DNA from: Ramicandelaber brevisporus
Lineage: Eukaryota > Kickxellomycota > Ramicandelaberales > Ramicandelaberaceae
Direction of reading: 5' to 3'
DNA: 44,035 bases
Assembly: GCA_025201865.1 (NCBI GenBank)
Contig: MU602703.1
Coordinates: 1-44,035 of the forward strand
The translations under genes were made by a program, and so were the position numbers. Below are positions 16,310 through 26,015 of this stretch, in pieces; within the stretch, counting starts at the first letter, position 1; the number at the start of each line of letters is the position of its first letter. The notes beneath the pieces were generated by a model that made no database searches, had not been told where the DNA came from, and saw only the letters and a list, made by a program, of their open reading frames with translations.

Positions 16310-18487
16310 ATGTTCTTCGTCCAGCCGAACTTTGTCACCTACGCTCCAGCTGTCCCAGCCATCACCACCGCTGCCACCGCTGCCACCACCGCTACCACCG
16401 GCCTCTTTGATGAAGACGACCTGTTTACTCAGCTTGGTTTCCATGCCCAGCCACGTCATCATGCCGCGGCCGCGGTTTCTGCTCTGAACCGTCGCCAGCA
16501 GATCTACCAACAGCAACAATTGCAGCAGCAACAGCAGCAGCGGCAGCAACAACAACTGCAGTATCTCCAGCGCCAACGCCAAGAACAAGCTCTTCTGGAT
16601 CAGTCTCGTCGTCTGGCCATTGCTCGTGCTCAGCTCGATGCCGAATTGGAACAGATTTCTCGCCAGCGTGCTGCCATACTGCGTGAGCGCCAACTCGCCG
16701 AAGCCGCTGCCGCGGCTGCTCGTGCAAAGGCCGTAGCTGAAGCTGAAGCTCGTGCCCTTGCTGAGCGTGAAGCTGCAGAGCTGGCGCAGCAACAGCGCTT
16801 TGCTGCCCAATATGCTGCCATCATGCGCGAGCGTCAGCGTGCCCAAGAAATTGCCCGTGCCAAGGCAGAACTGGAAGCCAAGGCTCGTGCTGAACGCGAG
16901 GCTGCTGCCATTATTATAGCTGCTGCGGCTGCCAAGCGCAAGGCGGTTGAAGAGGCTCTGTACAAGGAACAACTCCAAAAGGCACTAGCTCTCAAACAGG
17001 CTCGTGAACGTCAGCGGCAACAGCAGCAGCAACAGCAGCAGCAGAACAATGGATTCTTCCGCATTGTCTTTGCCGAACCAAAGCAGCGTACCGAGACTAT
17101 TCCAACCAAACCGGTTGTCACCAAGCAAATCGTAACCAAGCCAGCCGAGCAACCAAAGCTAGTCAAGAAGCCAGTCCAGCCAACTGCTAAAGCCGCTCCT
17201 GCTCCTACCGCTACCACCGCCAAGCGCTTTGAGGACGAGCTGACTTCTCAGATTGATGCTGTCTTCAAGTCCATTCTCCACCAGGTTGCCCAGGAATCGG
17301 AGAGCAAGCCAAAGAAGACCACTGCAACGGCTGTTCCCAAGACCACCAAGACCACTACAACCGCCGAGCCCAAGATTGAGCAGAAGCTGGCTGAGAAGAA
17401 GGTGGAAGTGTCTGTCAAGCCAGCAACCGACTCTGTCAACACCAAGCTGGCTTCTATTGAGCAGCGTGTTGACGAATTGCGTGTCAGCCATTCCGACTCC
17501 CTCTCCGCTATGGATCTCACCTTCAACGTGTCCACTGCCAGTGCTCCCAGCTCTGATGGCAACGTTTCCCCACTCTTGACCGCCACTACTCCAGGCAACC
17601 GCGCATTCTTGGGATACGAGAAGAAGCTCGCTGACATCTTGCTGGAGCTTGATGCTATTGAAGCCAATGGTGATGAGAACCTGCGCACACTGCGTCGCGC
17701 GGTGGTTCGCAAGGTCCAGAAGCTACTTGACGAGCTCGATGCATTCGGTGCCGATGCCCTTGCCAAGTCCGCCTCTGCTTCTCCCGTGCTTGCTCCAGTT
17801 GCTGATGATGCTGTCGCTGAAGCTGCCAAAGAGCTCAAGGTTGAGCTGCCCGAGCCAGTAGAAGCAGCCGCCACCGATGCTGAACCAACTGCTGCCTTCA
17901 CTATCGAAGATCTGGCTGCTGCTGTTCAAGACGCCATCCAGGATGCCGCCGATGCTGCTGCTGCTGCTGCTGCTGCCGCCGCTACTGCCACTACTGCAGC
18001 CACCGAGCACCACCAAGAAGATAACACTGCCACTGAACCAGAGGCCACTGTTGCCGAGCAAGAGCCAGTTTCCAACATTCATGCTCCTGAGGTTGAAGTC
18101 GCTGATGCCATCGAAGACCCAGTTGCTACCAAAGATGTCGCCGAAGCTGCCGCTGAGGTTGTTGCCGATGTAGACACCATTGCTGAGCCTGAGTCTGAGC
18201 CTGAGTCTGAGCCTGAGTCTGAGCTTGCACTCGAGTCAACTTCTGATGCTCATCAAATTGACCAGGCTGATAGCGAGCGCATTTTGCCAACTCTCCATGC
18301 CACTGTCGAGGATGCCATTGAAGATGACGATGACACCGATGCCGAAGGCGAGTGGGAAACTGTCTCCACCGACGATGCCAAAGTTCGTCCAGCTCGTCTC
18401 GATTCTCTTTCATCCTCTTCTCTTTCATCTTCAAAGTCAGCTGATTCCGCTGATGTCGCCGTCCTTGCATCGGAACTTGACCAGTAA
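16310..18487 (+). CDS. Large Ala/Gln-rich coiled-coil protein with a BAG domain (Hsp70 cochaperone)
   Basis: 725 residues from the ATG at 16310. The N-terminal third is a long charged coiled coil rich in Ala, Arg, Glu and Gln (about 60-250, units like RAREREAAE). Next come a polyQ run and Lys/Thr/Pro-rich linkers. A BAG domain sits at about 436-485: YEKKLADILLELDAIEANGD, then RTLRRAVVRKVQKLLDELD. This has the Arg and Asp pattern that grips the Hsp70 ATPase lobe and releases ADP. An acidic tail follows with an Ala tract, an ESEPESEPESE repeat and DDDDTDAEGEWETV. The promoter has heat-shock-like units and a strong TATA box, which fits stress induction. Codon choice is more biased to GCC, AAG and CGT than its neighbours, suggesting high expression. 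The partner is inferred from the domain. Confidence 0.85.
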   Translation: MFFVQPNFVTYAPAVPAITTAATAATTATTGLFDEDDLFTQLGFHAQPRHHAAAAVSALNRRQQIYQQQQLQQQQQQRQQQQLQYLQRQRQEQALLDQSRRLAIARAQLDAELEQISRQRAAILRERQLAEAAAAAARAKAVAEAEARALAEREAAELAQQQRFAAQYAAIMRERQRAQEIARAKAELEAKARAEREAAAIIIAAAAAKRKAVEEALYKEQLQKALALKQARERQRQQQQQQQQQNNGFFRIVFAEPKQRTETIPTKPVVTKQIVTKPAEQPKLVKKPVQPTAKAAPAPTATTAKRFEDELTSQIDAVFKSILHQVAQESESKPKKTTATAVPKTTKTTTTAEPKIEQKLAEKKVEVSVKPATDSVNTKLASIEQRVDELRVSHSDSLSAMDLTFNVSTASAPSSDGNVSPLLTATTPGNRAFLGYEKKLADILLELDAIEANGDENLRTLRRAVVRKVQKLLDELDAFGADALAKSASASPVLAPVADDAVAEAAKELKVELPEPVEAAATDAEPTAAFTIEDLAAAVQDAIQDAADAAAAAAAAAATATTAATEHHQEDNTATEPEATVAEQEPVSNIHAPEVEVADAIEDPVATKDVAEAAAEVVADVDTIAEPESEPESEPESELALESTSDAHQIDQADSERILPTLHATVEDAIEDDDDTDAEGEWETVSTDDAKVRPARLDSLSSSSLSSSKSADSADVAVLASELDQ

Positions 18488-18755
18488 CGGTATCCAATAG
18501 CCACTCCAATTACATTTAACTACCTCTTTTTTCCTTGTTCTTGCTCTCTCTTTCTCTCTCTCTATTTGAAATGCTGTTTTTCTCACGCTTCGAACAGGTT
18601 TTCTCTCGGTTGAGCAAGAGAACCGGAATATAACGCAAGGCACCCAAGAGTCAGGTGAGGCCGACCGGTTGCTCTCTGCTTGTAACCAACCTGCCATCTC
18701 TGCCAACACGCTTTCAATAAATCACCACCTCCATACTTGCTAGAAGAAGAAGAAG
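18488..18755. other. BAG 3' UTR and DBT promoter
   Basis: 268 bp containing a CT-rich tract (18540-18565). No strong motif recognised. Confidence 0.4.
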
Positions 18756-20571
18756 ATGTTTGCGTTTACACGCTCAGCTGCACAGCAAGGTGCTCGCTTC
18801 CGCACACTGGCAGTCACCTCCAGCTCGGCTTCGAATGTACGTTGTTGTTGACTTGATCTGCTTGCTGCTTGCTGCTTGATCACTCTGTGAACCGTTTGGG
18901 ACATGACAATGTCGCTCGTCTCCCCCTTCCCTCCCTCTCCCACTCGTGTTGCATTGCTTTGACTGACATATACTCCCGTATTCATCGCTCCATCGTTCCA
19001 TTCATTCATTCATTTATCCATCTCATTGCTTGCCACTGTATCCTCATTGTGCCATGCTACAGTCCATTCTTGGCCATCATCGTGCGGCACTCCGCCAATT
19101 CCATGCAACATCCTTGGCTGCCAAACTCACTCCGTACCTGCTTGCTGATATCGGTGAAGGCATTACTGAGTGTGAAATCATCCAATGGTTTGTCAAGCCA
19201 GGCGATCGTATTGCTCAGTTTGACAGAATATGCGAAGTTCAATCTGACAAGGCATCCGTCGAGATTACATCGAGATTTGACGGCGTTGTGACCAAGCTGC
19301 ATCATGATGTAAACGCAATGGCTAAGGTTGGATACCCGCTGGTGGACATTGATGTTGTGGATGAAGGTGGTGACTCGAGCTCTGCTGATTTGGAGGCTGC
19401 TGCACCTGCACCAACCCCAGCAGCTGGCTCGACTCCTTCAACAGCGAATGCCTCGGCACCATCGGCAGCTTCAGGCGGTGCTGGTGCAACAGGACATGCA
19501 GTGAATGAGCATGTTTTGGCAGCTCCATCTGTTCGTAGAATTGCCAAGGAGAACAACGTTGATTTGTCAACAGTTATCGGCACTGGCAAAGACGGTCGCA
19601 TCACCAAGGAGGACATTCAGCGCTTCGTTGAAACTGGCGGTCGCTCTTCCGCAGCGGCATCTCCAGCTCCAACTCCAGCTTCAAGCTCGTCAGTGTATCC
19701 ACCAGAATCCGTCACTCCAGCTTCAATTGCCAGCGCCGCCAAGGCTGCCAAGGCCAGCGCTCCCTCCCATGCCACCATTGAATTCAAGGGTGTTGACGAG
19801 GTTCGCAACTTGTCTCAAATCCAAAAGGCCATGTTCAAGGCAATGGCAGCATCTCTCCAAATCCCACACTTTGGTTTCTCTGAAGAGATTGAGGTTTCTC
19901 ATCTGCGCGAATGCCGCGAAGAAATCAACCGCGCTCTTGCCCACGACACTGCATTTGCCAACTCTACCGTCAAGAAGATCACCTACATGCCTCTTTTGGT
20001 TAAGGCGCTGAGTGTTGCATTGGAGGACTTCCCAATTCTGAATGCACGTGTGCTGGGTGGCGAGAATGTTGCTGCCACAGGAGATGTATCTGGTGTGCAG
20101 CTGCAGTACCGCGCATCGCACAACATTGGTATTGCAATGGACACCCCGGCTGGCTTGATTGTGCCAAATGTTAAGGGTGTTCAGAAGATGACTGTGCTGG
20201 AGGTTGCTGCCGAGATCCAGCGTTTGCAGGAGGCTGGTCGCAGCGGTACTCTTCAACCGCAAGACCTGAAGGATGGCACAATCACGCTCTCCAACATCGG
20301 CATCGTTGGTGGAACGTATCTTTCGCCAGTTATTGTCCGCTCAGAAGTGTGCATTGGTGCAATTGGTAAGATCCAACGGTTGCCACGCTTTGAGATGCGT
20401 CGCAATCCAGTTACTGGCCATAACGAGGAAGTTGTTGTGCCCAAGGAGATTCTGCGCGCCAGCTGGTCTGCTGATCATCGGGTTATTGACGGCGCCACAT
20501 TGGCCCGCTTTGTACGTACCTGGAAGGAGCTTATTGAGAAGCCATTCGGTCTCATTGCGCGCATGCGTTAA
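18756..20571 (+). CDS. DBT: Branched-chain 2-oxoacid dehydrogenase E2 (dihydrolipoyl transacylase), one intron
   Basis: Exons 18756-18836 and 19063-20571 give 529 residues. Exon 1 encodes MFAFTRSAAQQGARFRTLAV, an Arg/Ser/Ala-rich mitochondrial presequence that the body alone lacks. The lipoyl domain (about 50-125) has the lipoyl Lys in SDKASVEITSRFDG (about Lys90). An Ala/Pro linker follows. The E3/E1-binding domain is at about 178-215 (SVRRIAKENNVDL, GTGKDGRITKEDI), then a second linker. The acyltransferase domain ends with the catalytic SADHRVIDGA (about His499, Asp503). FGFSEEIEVSHL and the wording ADIGEGITECEIIQW distinguish the branched-chain E2 from pyruvate and 2-oxoglutarate E2. It works in the mitochondrial breakdown of Leu, Ile and Val. 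Confidence 0.93.
18837..19062 (+). other. Predicted intron of DBT (226 bp)
   Basis: The donor is GTACGT at 18837, the acceptor is GCTACAG ending at 19062, phase 0. Joining fuses the presequence to exon 2 residues SILGHHRAAL, and the lipoyl domain follows in frame. Confidence 0.8.
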
Positions 20572-20693
20572 CTTACATCAACTTAACTTAAAGAAGATTT
20601 TTAAACAACAGTAACAACAATAATTTAAGGTATATATTATTTAACACAGACACAAATAGTAAGAAGGAATGGGAGAAATGACTAGAGAAGAGC

Positions 20694-22028
20694 TTAATTC
20701 CGAGATGATTTGCCATTGTTCCCACCAATTGCACGCTTGATAGCATTAATAGGATTGAGACTGCGCACTCTCTCACTAAGTGATACTGATCCATTGTTTG
20801 CTGACATTAGGGGTGAGGTTGTAGTCGATTGGTTATCACCGCTGTTACCTGTTGCTGAATCTTGAGATAATTTATTCAGATTCTCGATGACAGCCACCTT
20901 CCCTCTAACTGTCCTTTGCTGTGGTAATAAACTGCGCACTGAATTTTGGATTTCTTCCTGAACAGCCACTTGCTCTAACAACTGATTGCTGTGCTCTGAA
21001 CGCTGACCAGTTAACTGCCTTTGTAGTGCTGCGACTTTAGACTCTGTTTTTGGCTGTTTGAGCTGGGTTGATTCTCGTCTTGAAGTTGCTGATGAATATG
21101 AGCCAGCTGATAGCACCACTCGATCTTGATGCATTTTAGAATACAAATAATCGTTGGCGGTGGTGGCTGAAGTGGCAGCTGATGATGAAAGCGTTGAATG
21201 AGAACGAGATGGCTGAGAACCAACTATACTGCTGGGTGGAGATGATAGTGGCGGCAGCATTGGTGTAGGTCTAGATGCAGTAACTGTTATCTGAGACGAT
21301 GGCAGTGAGGGTGGAGACGATTCATCCATATCAAATTGAGATGCAGCCAGTGGAGACCCTGGAATCACACTGCGTGCTTGTCTAATTCGTCTCTGCTGCT
21401 GCTGTTGTTGCTGCTGTTGTTGTTGTTGTTGTTGAGCAGACTGAGTCGATTGCTGTGATGAACCTGCAATGTACTGTTCCAAATCGGGATCGTATACAGC
21501 TTCCAACGCACCATCCAATGATGAGGGTGCAGCCGATAGAGCCGATCTAATGGACGCCACTTCGCTCGCTGCAATTCGACTTCCACTTCTCTTCAATCCA
21601 TTGTTAAATTCATTTTCATTAACCGATACTTCTGCTATTTCAAATATATCAGCACTTCTCGAGTTTGATTTAATGGCATCTGAGAATTCCACTTTAAAGA
21701 TATACTTCCAAGGACTAGCTTCAATCCTAACGTTATCTTTAGTAAATATATACTTCTCGCTCAGTGCCCATCTCTTGCGAGTTTGATGCAGCGCAAAATG
21801 TCGAGTTCTAACCAAAGCTGCAGGCCGGTTGAGTCGCAAAATGGCAAACAGAGCCAATTGGAGATCATTACGAATGCATGGGAGCTTCCAATAGAGGGCC
21901 ATTTTGGCAGAGTTTTTTGTAGTTGAGACTGGGTCGAGATGATCGAGCGAGATTTGAATCACTTGGCTGTTGTAGACTAGCAAGCGAGTCTCTGGCACGT
22001 CAAAGTGCTTGCAGTTTGGCATATCCAT
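20694..22028 (-). CDS. Unrecognised protein, folded N-terminus and Gln/Ser-rich tail
   Basis: 444 residues from the ATG at 22028. An MDMP start is followed by about 150 residues of mixed strand/helix character (LYWKLPCIRNDLQLALFAIL, KYIFTKDNVRIEASPWKYIF, FKVEFSDAI). Then come low-complexity Ser/Gln/Pro regions with a polyQ run of about 14, and a final basic segment (SERVRSLNPINAIKRAIGG). I do not recognise the family. The first half could be a C2- or PH-like fold, but that is only an impression. Just upstream, TTTTCTCTTCTAG on the minus strand looks like a splice acceptor, so a short exon or leader may precede this ATG. It is divergent from EARS2, with 211 bp between starts. Confidence 0.7.
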   Translation of the reverse strand: MDMPNCKHFDVPETRLLVYNSQVIQISLDHLDPVSTTKNSAKMALYWKLPCIRNDLQLALFAILRLNRPAALVRTRHFALHQTRKRWALSEKYIFTKDNVRIEASPWKYIFKVEFSDAIKSNSRSADIFEIAEVSVNENEFNNGLKRSGSRIAASEVASIRSALSAAPSSLDGALEAVYDPDLEQYIAGSSQQSTQSAQQQQQQQQQQQQQQRRIRQARSVIPGSPLAASQFDMDESSPPSLPSSQITVTASRPTPMLPPLSSPPSSIVGSQPSRSHSTLSSSAATSATTANDYLYSKMHQDRVVLSAGSYSSATSRRESTQLKQPKTESKVAALQRQLTGQRSEHSNQLLEQVAVQEEIQNSVRSLLPQQRTVRGKVAVIENLNKLSQDSATGNSGDNQSTTTSPLMSANNGSVSLSERVRSLNPINAIKRAIGGNNGKSSRN

Positions 22029-22239
22029 CCCTTTGATTCTAGAAGAGAAAAGGGCAAGCGTAGGTTGGTTGGTTGGTTTGTTTGTAGTAAAGGGAAGGAG
22101 GAAGTCGGATTTGTTTACAGCTAGTCGATCGACAAAGAGAGCAAAGTAAACATGCCACGCTCTCTCTCTGTGTACATACATTGCCATCCAGAAAGCAAAA
22201 AAAAAAAAAGAACACAACAAAATACCAACATCCAAAAAA
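22029..22239. promoter_or_regulatory. Divergent promoter, unknown gene / EARS2
   Basis: 211 bp with a short GGTTGGTTGGTTTG repeat at about 22063-22080 and an A-run just before EARS2. No factor site is assigned. Confidence 0.35.
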
Positions 22240-23994
22240 ATGCTTGCAACAAATACAGCCAGATTCCTCAAGATTGGCCAATCTCGCCTGATCAGAGTAC
22301 GCACTCACAGCACGGCTACGGCAGCTGGCGAGGTGCGCGTTCGATTTGCACCCAGTCCAACAGGCGGTCTTCACTTGGGTGGTCTGCGCACCGCACTCTT
22401 CAACTATCTCTTCGCAAAACGACATGGTGGTCAATTTATCCTGCGCATTGAAGACACTGACCAGTCTCGGCTGGTTCCAGGTGCTAAAGAAGGCATTATT
22501 AGCAGTTTGGCATGGGCTGGAATCAACTATGACCTCGGTCCAAGCAGTGTTGGAGAAGTTGAGTATGTGCAATCAAAGCGACTCTCGATTTACAAGAAAC
22601 ACGCAGACATCTTGTTGGATAACGGCAGAGCATACAGGTGCTTTTGTTCTCAAGAACGACTGCAGCAGGTGAGAGATGCTGCAGTGGTCACCGGTAGACC
22701 GCCATCCTATGACGGCAGGTGTTCACATTTGAGTAGAAACGAATCTGATTTACGTGCGGCAAATGGTGAATCATTCACGCTGCGGTTGGCCATGTCGCCT
22801 TCATCGACCTCCGTCCTAATGTCAAAGGAAGCTGCATCACAGGTGCTCACAGTGGATGACTTAGTATTTGGCACAGTTGACATGAGAAATGCACCGTTGG
22901 ATGATGCAATTATTATCAAGAGCGATGGATGGCCAACATATCATTTAGCCAATGTGGTGGATGATCATTTAATGGGAGTCACTCATGTATTGCGCGGAGA
23001 AGAATGGCTGGTATCGACTCCCAAACACCTGGCTCTCTACCATGCCTTTGGCTGGAATCCTCCCAGATTTGGACACCTGCCGTTATTGTTAAATGCAGAT
23101 GGAACAAAATTGTCAAAGAGATCCGGCGATGTCCATGTCGAGGCGTATAAAGAAAAGGGATATCTGCCCGAAGCACTCATTAATTATATTGCACTGTTAG
23201 GCTGGTCTCCCCAGCGCCATCATCATTATAACAACCATAGCAATCATCAACAACATCAACACGATCAACGTGATCAGCAGTCAATGGAAGGCTCATCTAC
23301 CACTGGAGTTGGCATCGATTCGCCAGTTGAGATCATTTCACTTCCGGATATGATTAAATGTTTTGACTTGAATGATGTCAACCGTGCAAATCCAATTGTT
23401 TCGCCAGAAAAGCTCAACTGGATGCAGCGCATTTATTTAAGAAACCGGCTTATTGCAAAGAATGGAAGACTCAATGCTGCTCATGATATTTTGTCACGCC
23501 TCAGAGTGGCACTTAGTGGACGCGTACTGGCTCATGAAAGGGCATTGGATGTTGGGTATGTCGCAGATGTACTAGTGTTGGCAAGAGAAAGAATGCTGTT
23601 TATGGATGATTTGATTAGAGAGTGCTCATACTTCTTTGCAGATCCAACTGCCGAACACATGACGGATTCACTAAAAACCGGACCAGTTGCAACATCCGCC
23701 GTTGGCAAAGTCTCAAAAGAAACCTTGCAAACCGTTATGAAATGCATCAAAGATAGTGTCGACAATGTGCCGGAATGGACTGTGGCTGAGTTGGCCAATG
23801 TATCACAATCTACTCTGGCCGCATACAAGGCGAAGCATGGCGCACTGTCCGGCGGCAAGAAGACTGTAATGATGACGCTACGCTGGGCAATCACTGGCCA
23901 AGTTGCCGGTCCTGGAATTGCTGACATCATGCACCTTATTGGCAAAGATGCCTGCATTCGTCGTATTAATTATACAATAGATAATGTAGTATAG
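22240..23994 (+). CDS. EARS2: Mitochondrial glutamyl-tRNA synthetase
   Basis: 584 residues from the ATG at 22240. The basic start MLATNTARFLKIGQSRLIRV is a mitochondrial presequence. The class I catalytic core follows: VRVRFAPSPTGGLHLGGLRT, where HLGG (about 45-48) is the HIGH motif, then FILRIEDTDQSR and GWPTYHLANVVDDHLMGVTH. KLSKR (about 290-294) is the KMSKS loop. The discriminating (bacterial-type, non-cytosolic) GluRS form and presequence place it in mitochondria, where it charges tRNA-Glu and often tRNA-Gln. A His/Asn/Gln-rich insert of about 25 residues (HHHYNNHSNHQQHQHD) follows LLGWSPQ near 325-350, in frame and not an intron. The C-terminal anticodon-binding helical region is present. 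Confidence 0.93.
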   Translation: MLATNTARFLKIGQSRLIRVRTHSTATAAGEVRVRFAPSPTGGLHLGGLRTALFNYLFAKRHGGQFILRIEDTDQSRLVPGAKEGIISSLAWAGINYDLGPSSVGEVEYVQSKRLSIYKKHADILLDNGRAYRCFCSQERLQQVRDAAVVTGRPPSYDGRCSHLSRNESDLRAANGESFTLRLAMSPSSTSVLMSKEAASQVLTVDDLVFGTVDMRNAPLDDAIIIKSDGWPTYHLANVVDDHLMGVTHVLRGEEWLVSTPKHLALYHAFGWNPPRFGHLPLLLNADGTKLSKRSGDVHVEAYKEKGYLPEALINYIALLGWSPQRHHHYNNHSNHQQHQHDQRDQQSMEGSSTTGVGIDSPVEIISLPDMIKCFDLNDVNRANPIVSPEKLNWMQRIYLRNRLIAKNGRLNAAHDILSRLRVALSGRVLAHERALDVGYVADVLVLARERMLFMDDLIRECSYFFADPTAEHMTDSLKTGPVATSAVGKVSKETLQTVMKCIKDSVDNVPEWTVAELANVSQSTLAAYKAKHGALSGGKKTVMMTLRWAITGQVAGPGIADIMHLIGKDACIRRINYTIDNVV

Positions 23995-24064
23995 AGAGAC
24001 CATCTATATTCCTTTTAATAAAGAAAGGAAGTAGATAAGTAGATAAGTAAATAAAAACAAATTA

Positions 24065-25171
24065 CTAAAAGTGACCATCTACGAGCATTGCTTGAAGTGC
24101 CGCCATAATTGTCCATTTTCTATTCTCAGCTTCCTCGAATACAATGGATCTGCGCTGGTTATAGAACACCTCATCCGTAACCTCCTCTTGCTTTCTTGGC
24201 AAACAGTGCATAAACTTCCAGTTTGCGCTTGGATTGCTCTTCTTTATCAACTCGTTTGATACTTGGAATCCGGCAAAGTCGCGCAGACGGGCAGCCTTTT
24301 CAGACTCTTGACCCATGCTCACCCAAGTGTCGGTCACAATGAAATCAGCACCTTCCAGCGCTTGAACTGGATCGTGTGACACTTCCACAGTTGTTGATGT
24401 ACCGTGCTTGCTTTCGGATGCATCCTTGTGTGCAGCCTCCAGCAACTCCAGGGGAACTTGATAGCCGCGCGGCGTGGCAATCGACACGGAAACTCCCAAG
24501 CGCGGCATGGCATTCAACATGTCATACAGGATGTTGTTGGAATCGCCGATCCACGCCACCTTCTTGCCCGGCAATGTCTGGTCAATTCCAACTTGATACA
24601 CATCTGTATGGTTATCCACTCCCATCTTTCCCTGCGCCACCAAATCCGCATGCGTCGCCTCGTGCATTGTCATTAGATCAGCGAGTGTCTGTGTCGGATG
24701 ATACAAATCGCTCAACGCGTTAATCACCGGCACTCTCGAATGCTTTGCCAGCTCTGCAACTTCTTCGTGCTTGTATACACGCGCCATAATACCGCTAACC
24801 ATGCTTGAGATCACCTTTGCCGTATCCAACAAGGACTCGTTGACGCCCAATTGAATGTCCTGCGATCCCAAAAACATGGCATGGCCGCCCAGGTAAGCCA
24901 TTGCGGATTCGGCAGATACACGGGTGCGAGTTGAGCGCTTGGAGAACATTACGGCCAGAGTTTGGCCTTTGAGAGGTTGCGATGGTGCGGAGGTGACACC
25001 GGCGTTTTTGGCGTAGTGCTTGAGCTTGAGGGAAGAGTTGACCAGAGATACGATCTGGGGAGTGGTGAGGTCACGCATGGAGAGCAGATGAGGAACAGGC
25101 TTGGCTGCGCGAGCAGCAGCGGCCGAGGCGTACGAGCCGAGATTGCGAGTGGTAGCGGCAGTTTTGAACAT
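24065..25171 (-). CDS. OTC: Ornithine carbamoyltransferase, mitochondrial
   Basis: 368 residues from the ATG at 25171. An Ala/Arg-rich presequence (MFKTAATTRNLGSYASAAAA) is followed by LLSMRDLTTPQI. The carbamoyl-phosphate motif is STRTR (80-84), HPTQTLADL is at 158-165, and the ornithine side has FMHCLPRK (HCLP about 322-325), with Cys in the catalytic place. WIGDSNNILYDML is the ornithine-binding SMG-loop neighbour. It condenses carbamoyl phosphate with ornithine to give citrulline in arginine synthesis. The ATG at 25171 is chosen over the longer frame because it begins the targeting signal. Upstream are a Gcn4-type site and clustered CCAAT boxes. Confidence 0.95.
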   Translation of the reverse strand: MFKTAATTRNLGSYASAAAARAAKPVPHLLSMRDLTTPQIVSLVNSSLKLKHYAKNAGVTSAPSQPLKGQTLAVMFSKRSTRTRVSAESAMAYLGGHAMFLGSQDIQLGVNESLLDTAKVISSMVSGIMARVYKHEEVAELAKHSRVPVINALSDLYHPTQTLADLMTMHEATHADLVAQGKMGVDNHTDVYQVGIDQTLPGKKVAWIGDSNNILYDMLNAMPRLGVSVSIATPRGYQVPLELLEAAHKDASESKHGTSTTVEVSHDPVQALEGADFIVTDTWVSMGQESEKAARLRDFAGFQVSNELIKKSNPSANWKFMHCLPRKQEEVTDEVFYNQRRSIVFEEAENRKWTIMAALQAMLVDGHF

Positions 25172-25320
25172 CTGTTGGCAGTTTGAGAGAACGTGTGTGG
25201 GTGAGGCTGATTTTGTTTCGTTTTGTTTCGTTTCGTTTCGTGTTGTGGTATGAGTGGATGGATGAGGAAGAAGTAGCAGAACCACCAAGTCGAGTCGAGC
25301 GGACAGAGCAGTCAAGCCGG

Positions 25321-25431
25321 CCAATTTAAAGGTACAACAGCCACCGATGTGAGTCACCGACCAATGACGTGGAATTATGCCAAATAGCAATAGCAGTTGC
25401 ATGCATCCAATTGCATCCAATTGCATCCAAT
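25321..25431. promoter_or_regulatory. Cluster of five CCAAT boxes upstream of OTC
   Basis: CCAAT occurs at 25321, 25361, 25407, 25417 and 25427. The last three sit in a 10-bp tandem repeat GCATCCAATT (25403-25432). CCAAT is the HAP/NF-Y target, which commonly controls mitochondrial and nitrogen genes in fungi. Confidence 0.5.
25350..25356. promoter_or_regulatory. TGAGTCA, Gcn4/CPC1-type element of OTC
   Basis: The consensus TGASTCA of general amino-acid control occurs 179 nt before the OTC start. Arginine biosynthetic genes are classical targets of this factor in fungi, so the context supports function. Confidence 0.55.
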
Positions 25432-26015
25432 AGTGTCACCAAGATAACACGTAGTCAGACGTGACAAAGATGTGACAGCACAGACTTCCAGCAGCTTGTC
25501 GATTCAAAAGTTCTCATACTAGTCCTAGAGGCAAACAAAAGAACAAAGCAAAATGAATTAAAAACAACAATAACACCACGCAGACCAACTACAGCACTGA
25601 ACAGGCAGAGAGCTGGATGCCGAGAGAAGATGAGCATCTTGTTTAAGGTCGTCTTCAGACTTAGAACACTCCATTGCCGATCCTATTGTTTTTGTTTTTG
25701 TTTTTGTTTCCACACCTCACTCCTGTTGTTCCCAGTCTATGATGGGACTCACTATCAACTGACTGAGATTCGTGATGTGCATCTCTTGTATGCTGTGGGG
25801 ACGCGCTCCACACGACAGCATGTACAGCTTCTTTGACTGAGGATGCTACTCTCTACCTTGAGCTGCCACTATTATATATTTTTCTGCTCTGAGCTGCTCT
25901 CTGTTCTGCGCTTCTGCTGCTGCTGCTGTTGCTCCTGCACTTTTCTGATACTTTTCTCTATCCACTCCATCAAATACTTGTTTTCTTTTTTTTAATATCA
26001 CAAAGAGCAGTTACA

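Larger units (their letters stand above)
25172..26015. other. Divergent region between OTC and ML-domain gene
   Basis: 844 bp without a credible ORF. It holds the OTC sites above, a TTTCG-type repeat (25215-25240), a TTTTTG repeat (25688-25710) and a CTG run near 25913-25930. A TATATATTTTTC stretch near 25873 may be the ML-gene TATA element. Confidence 0.4.
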
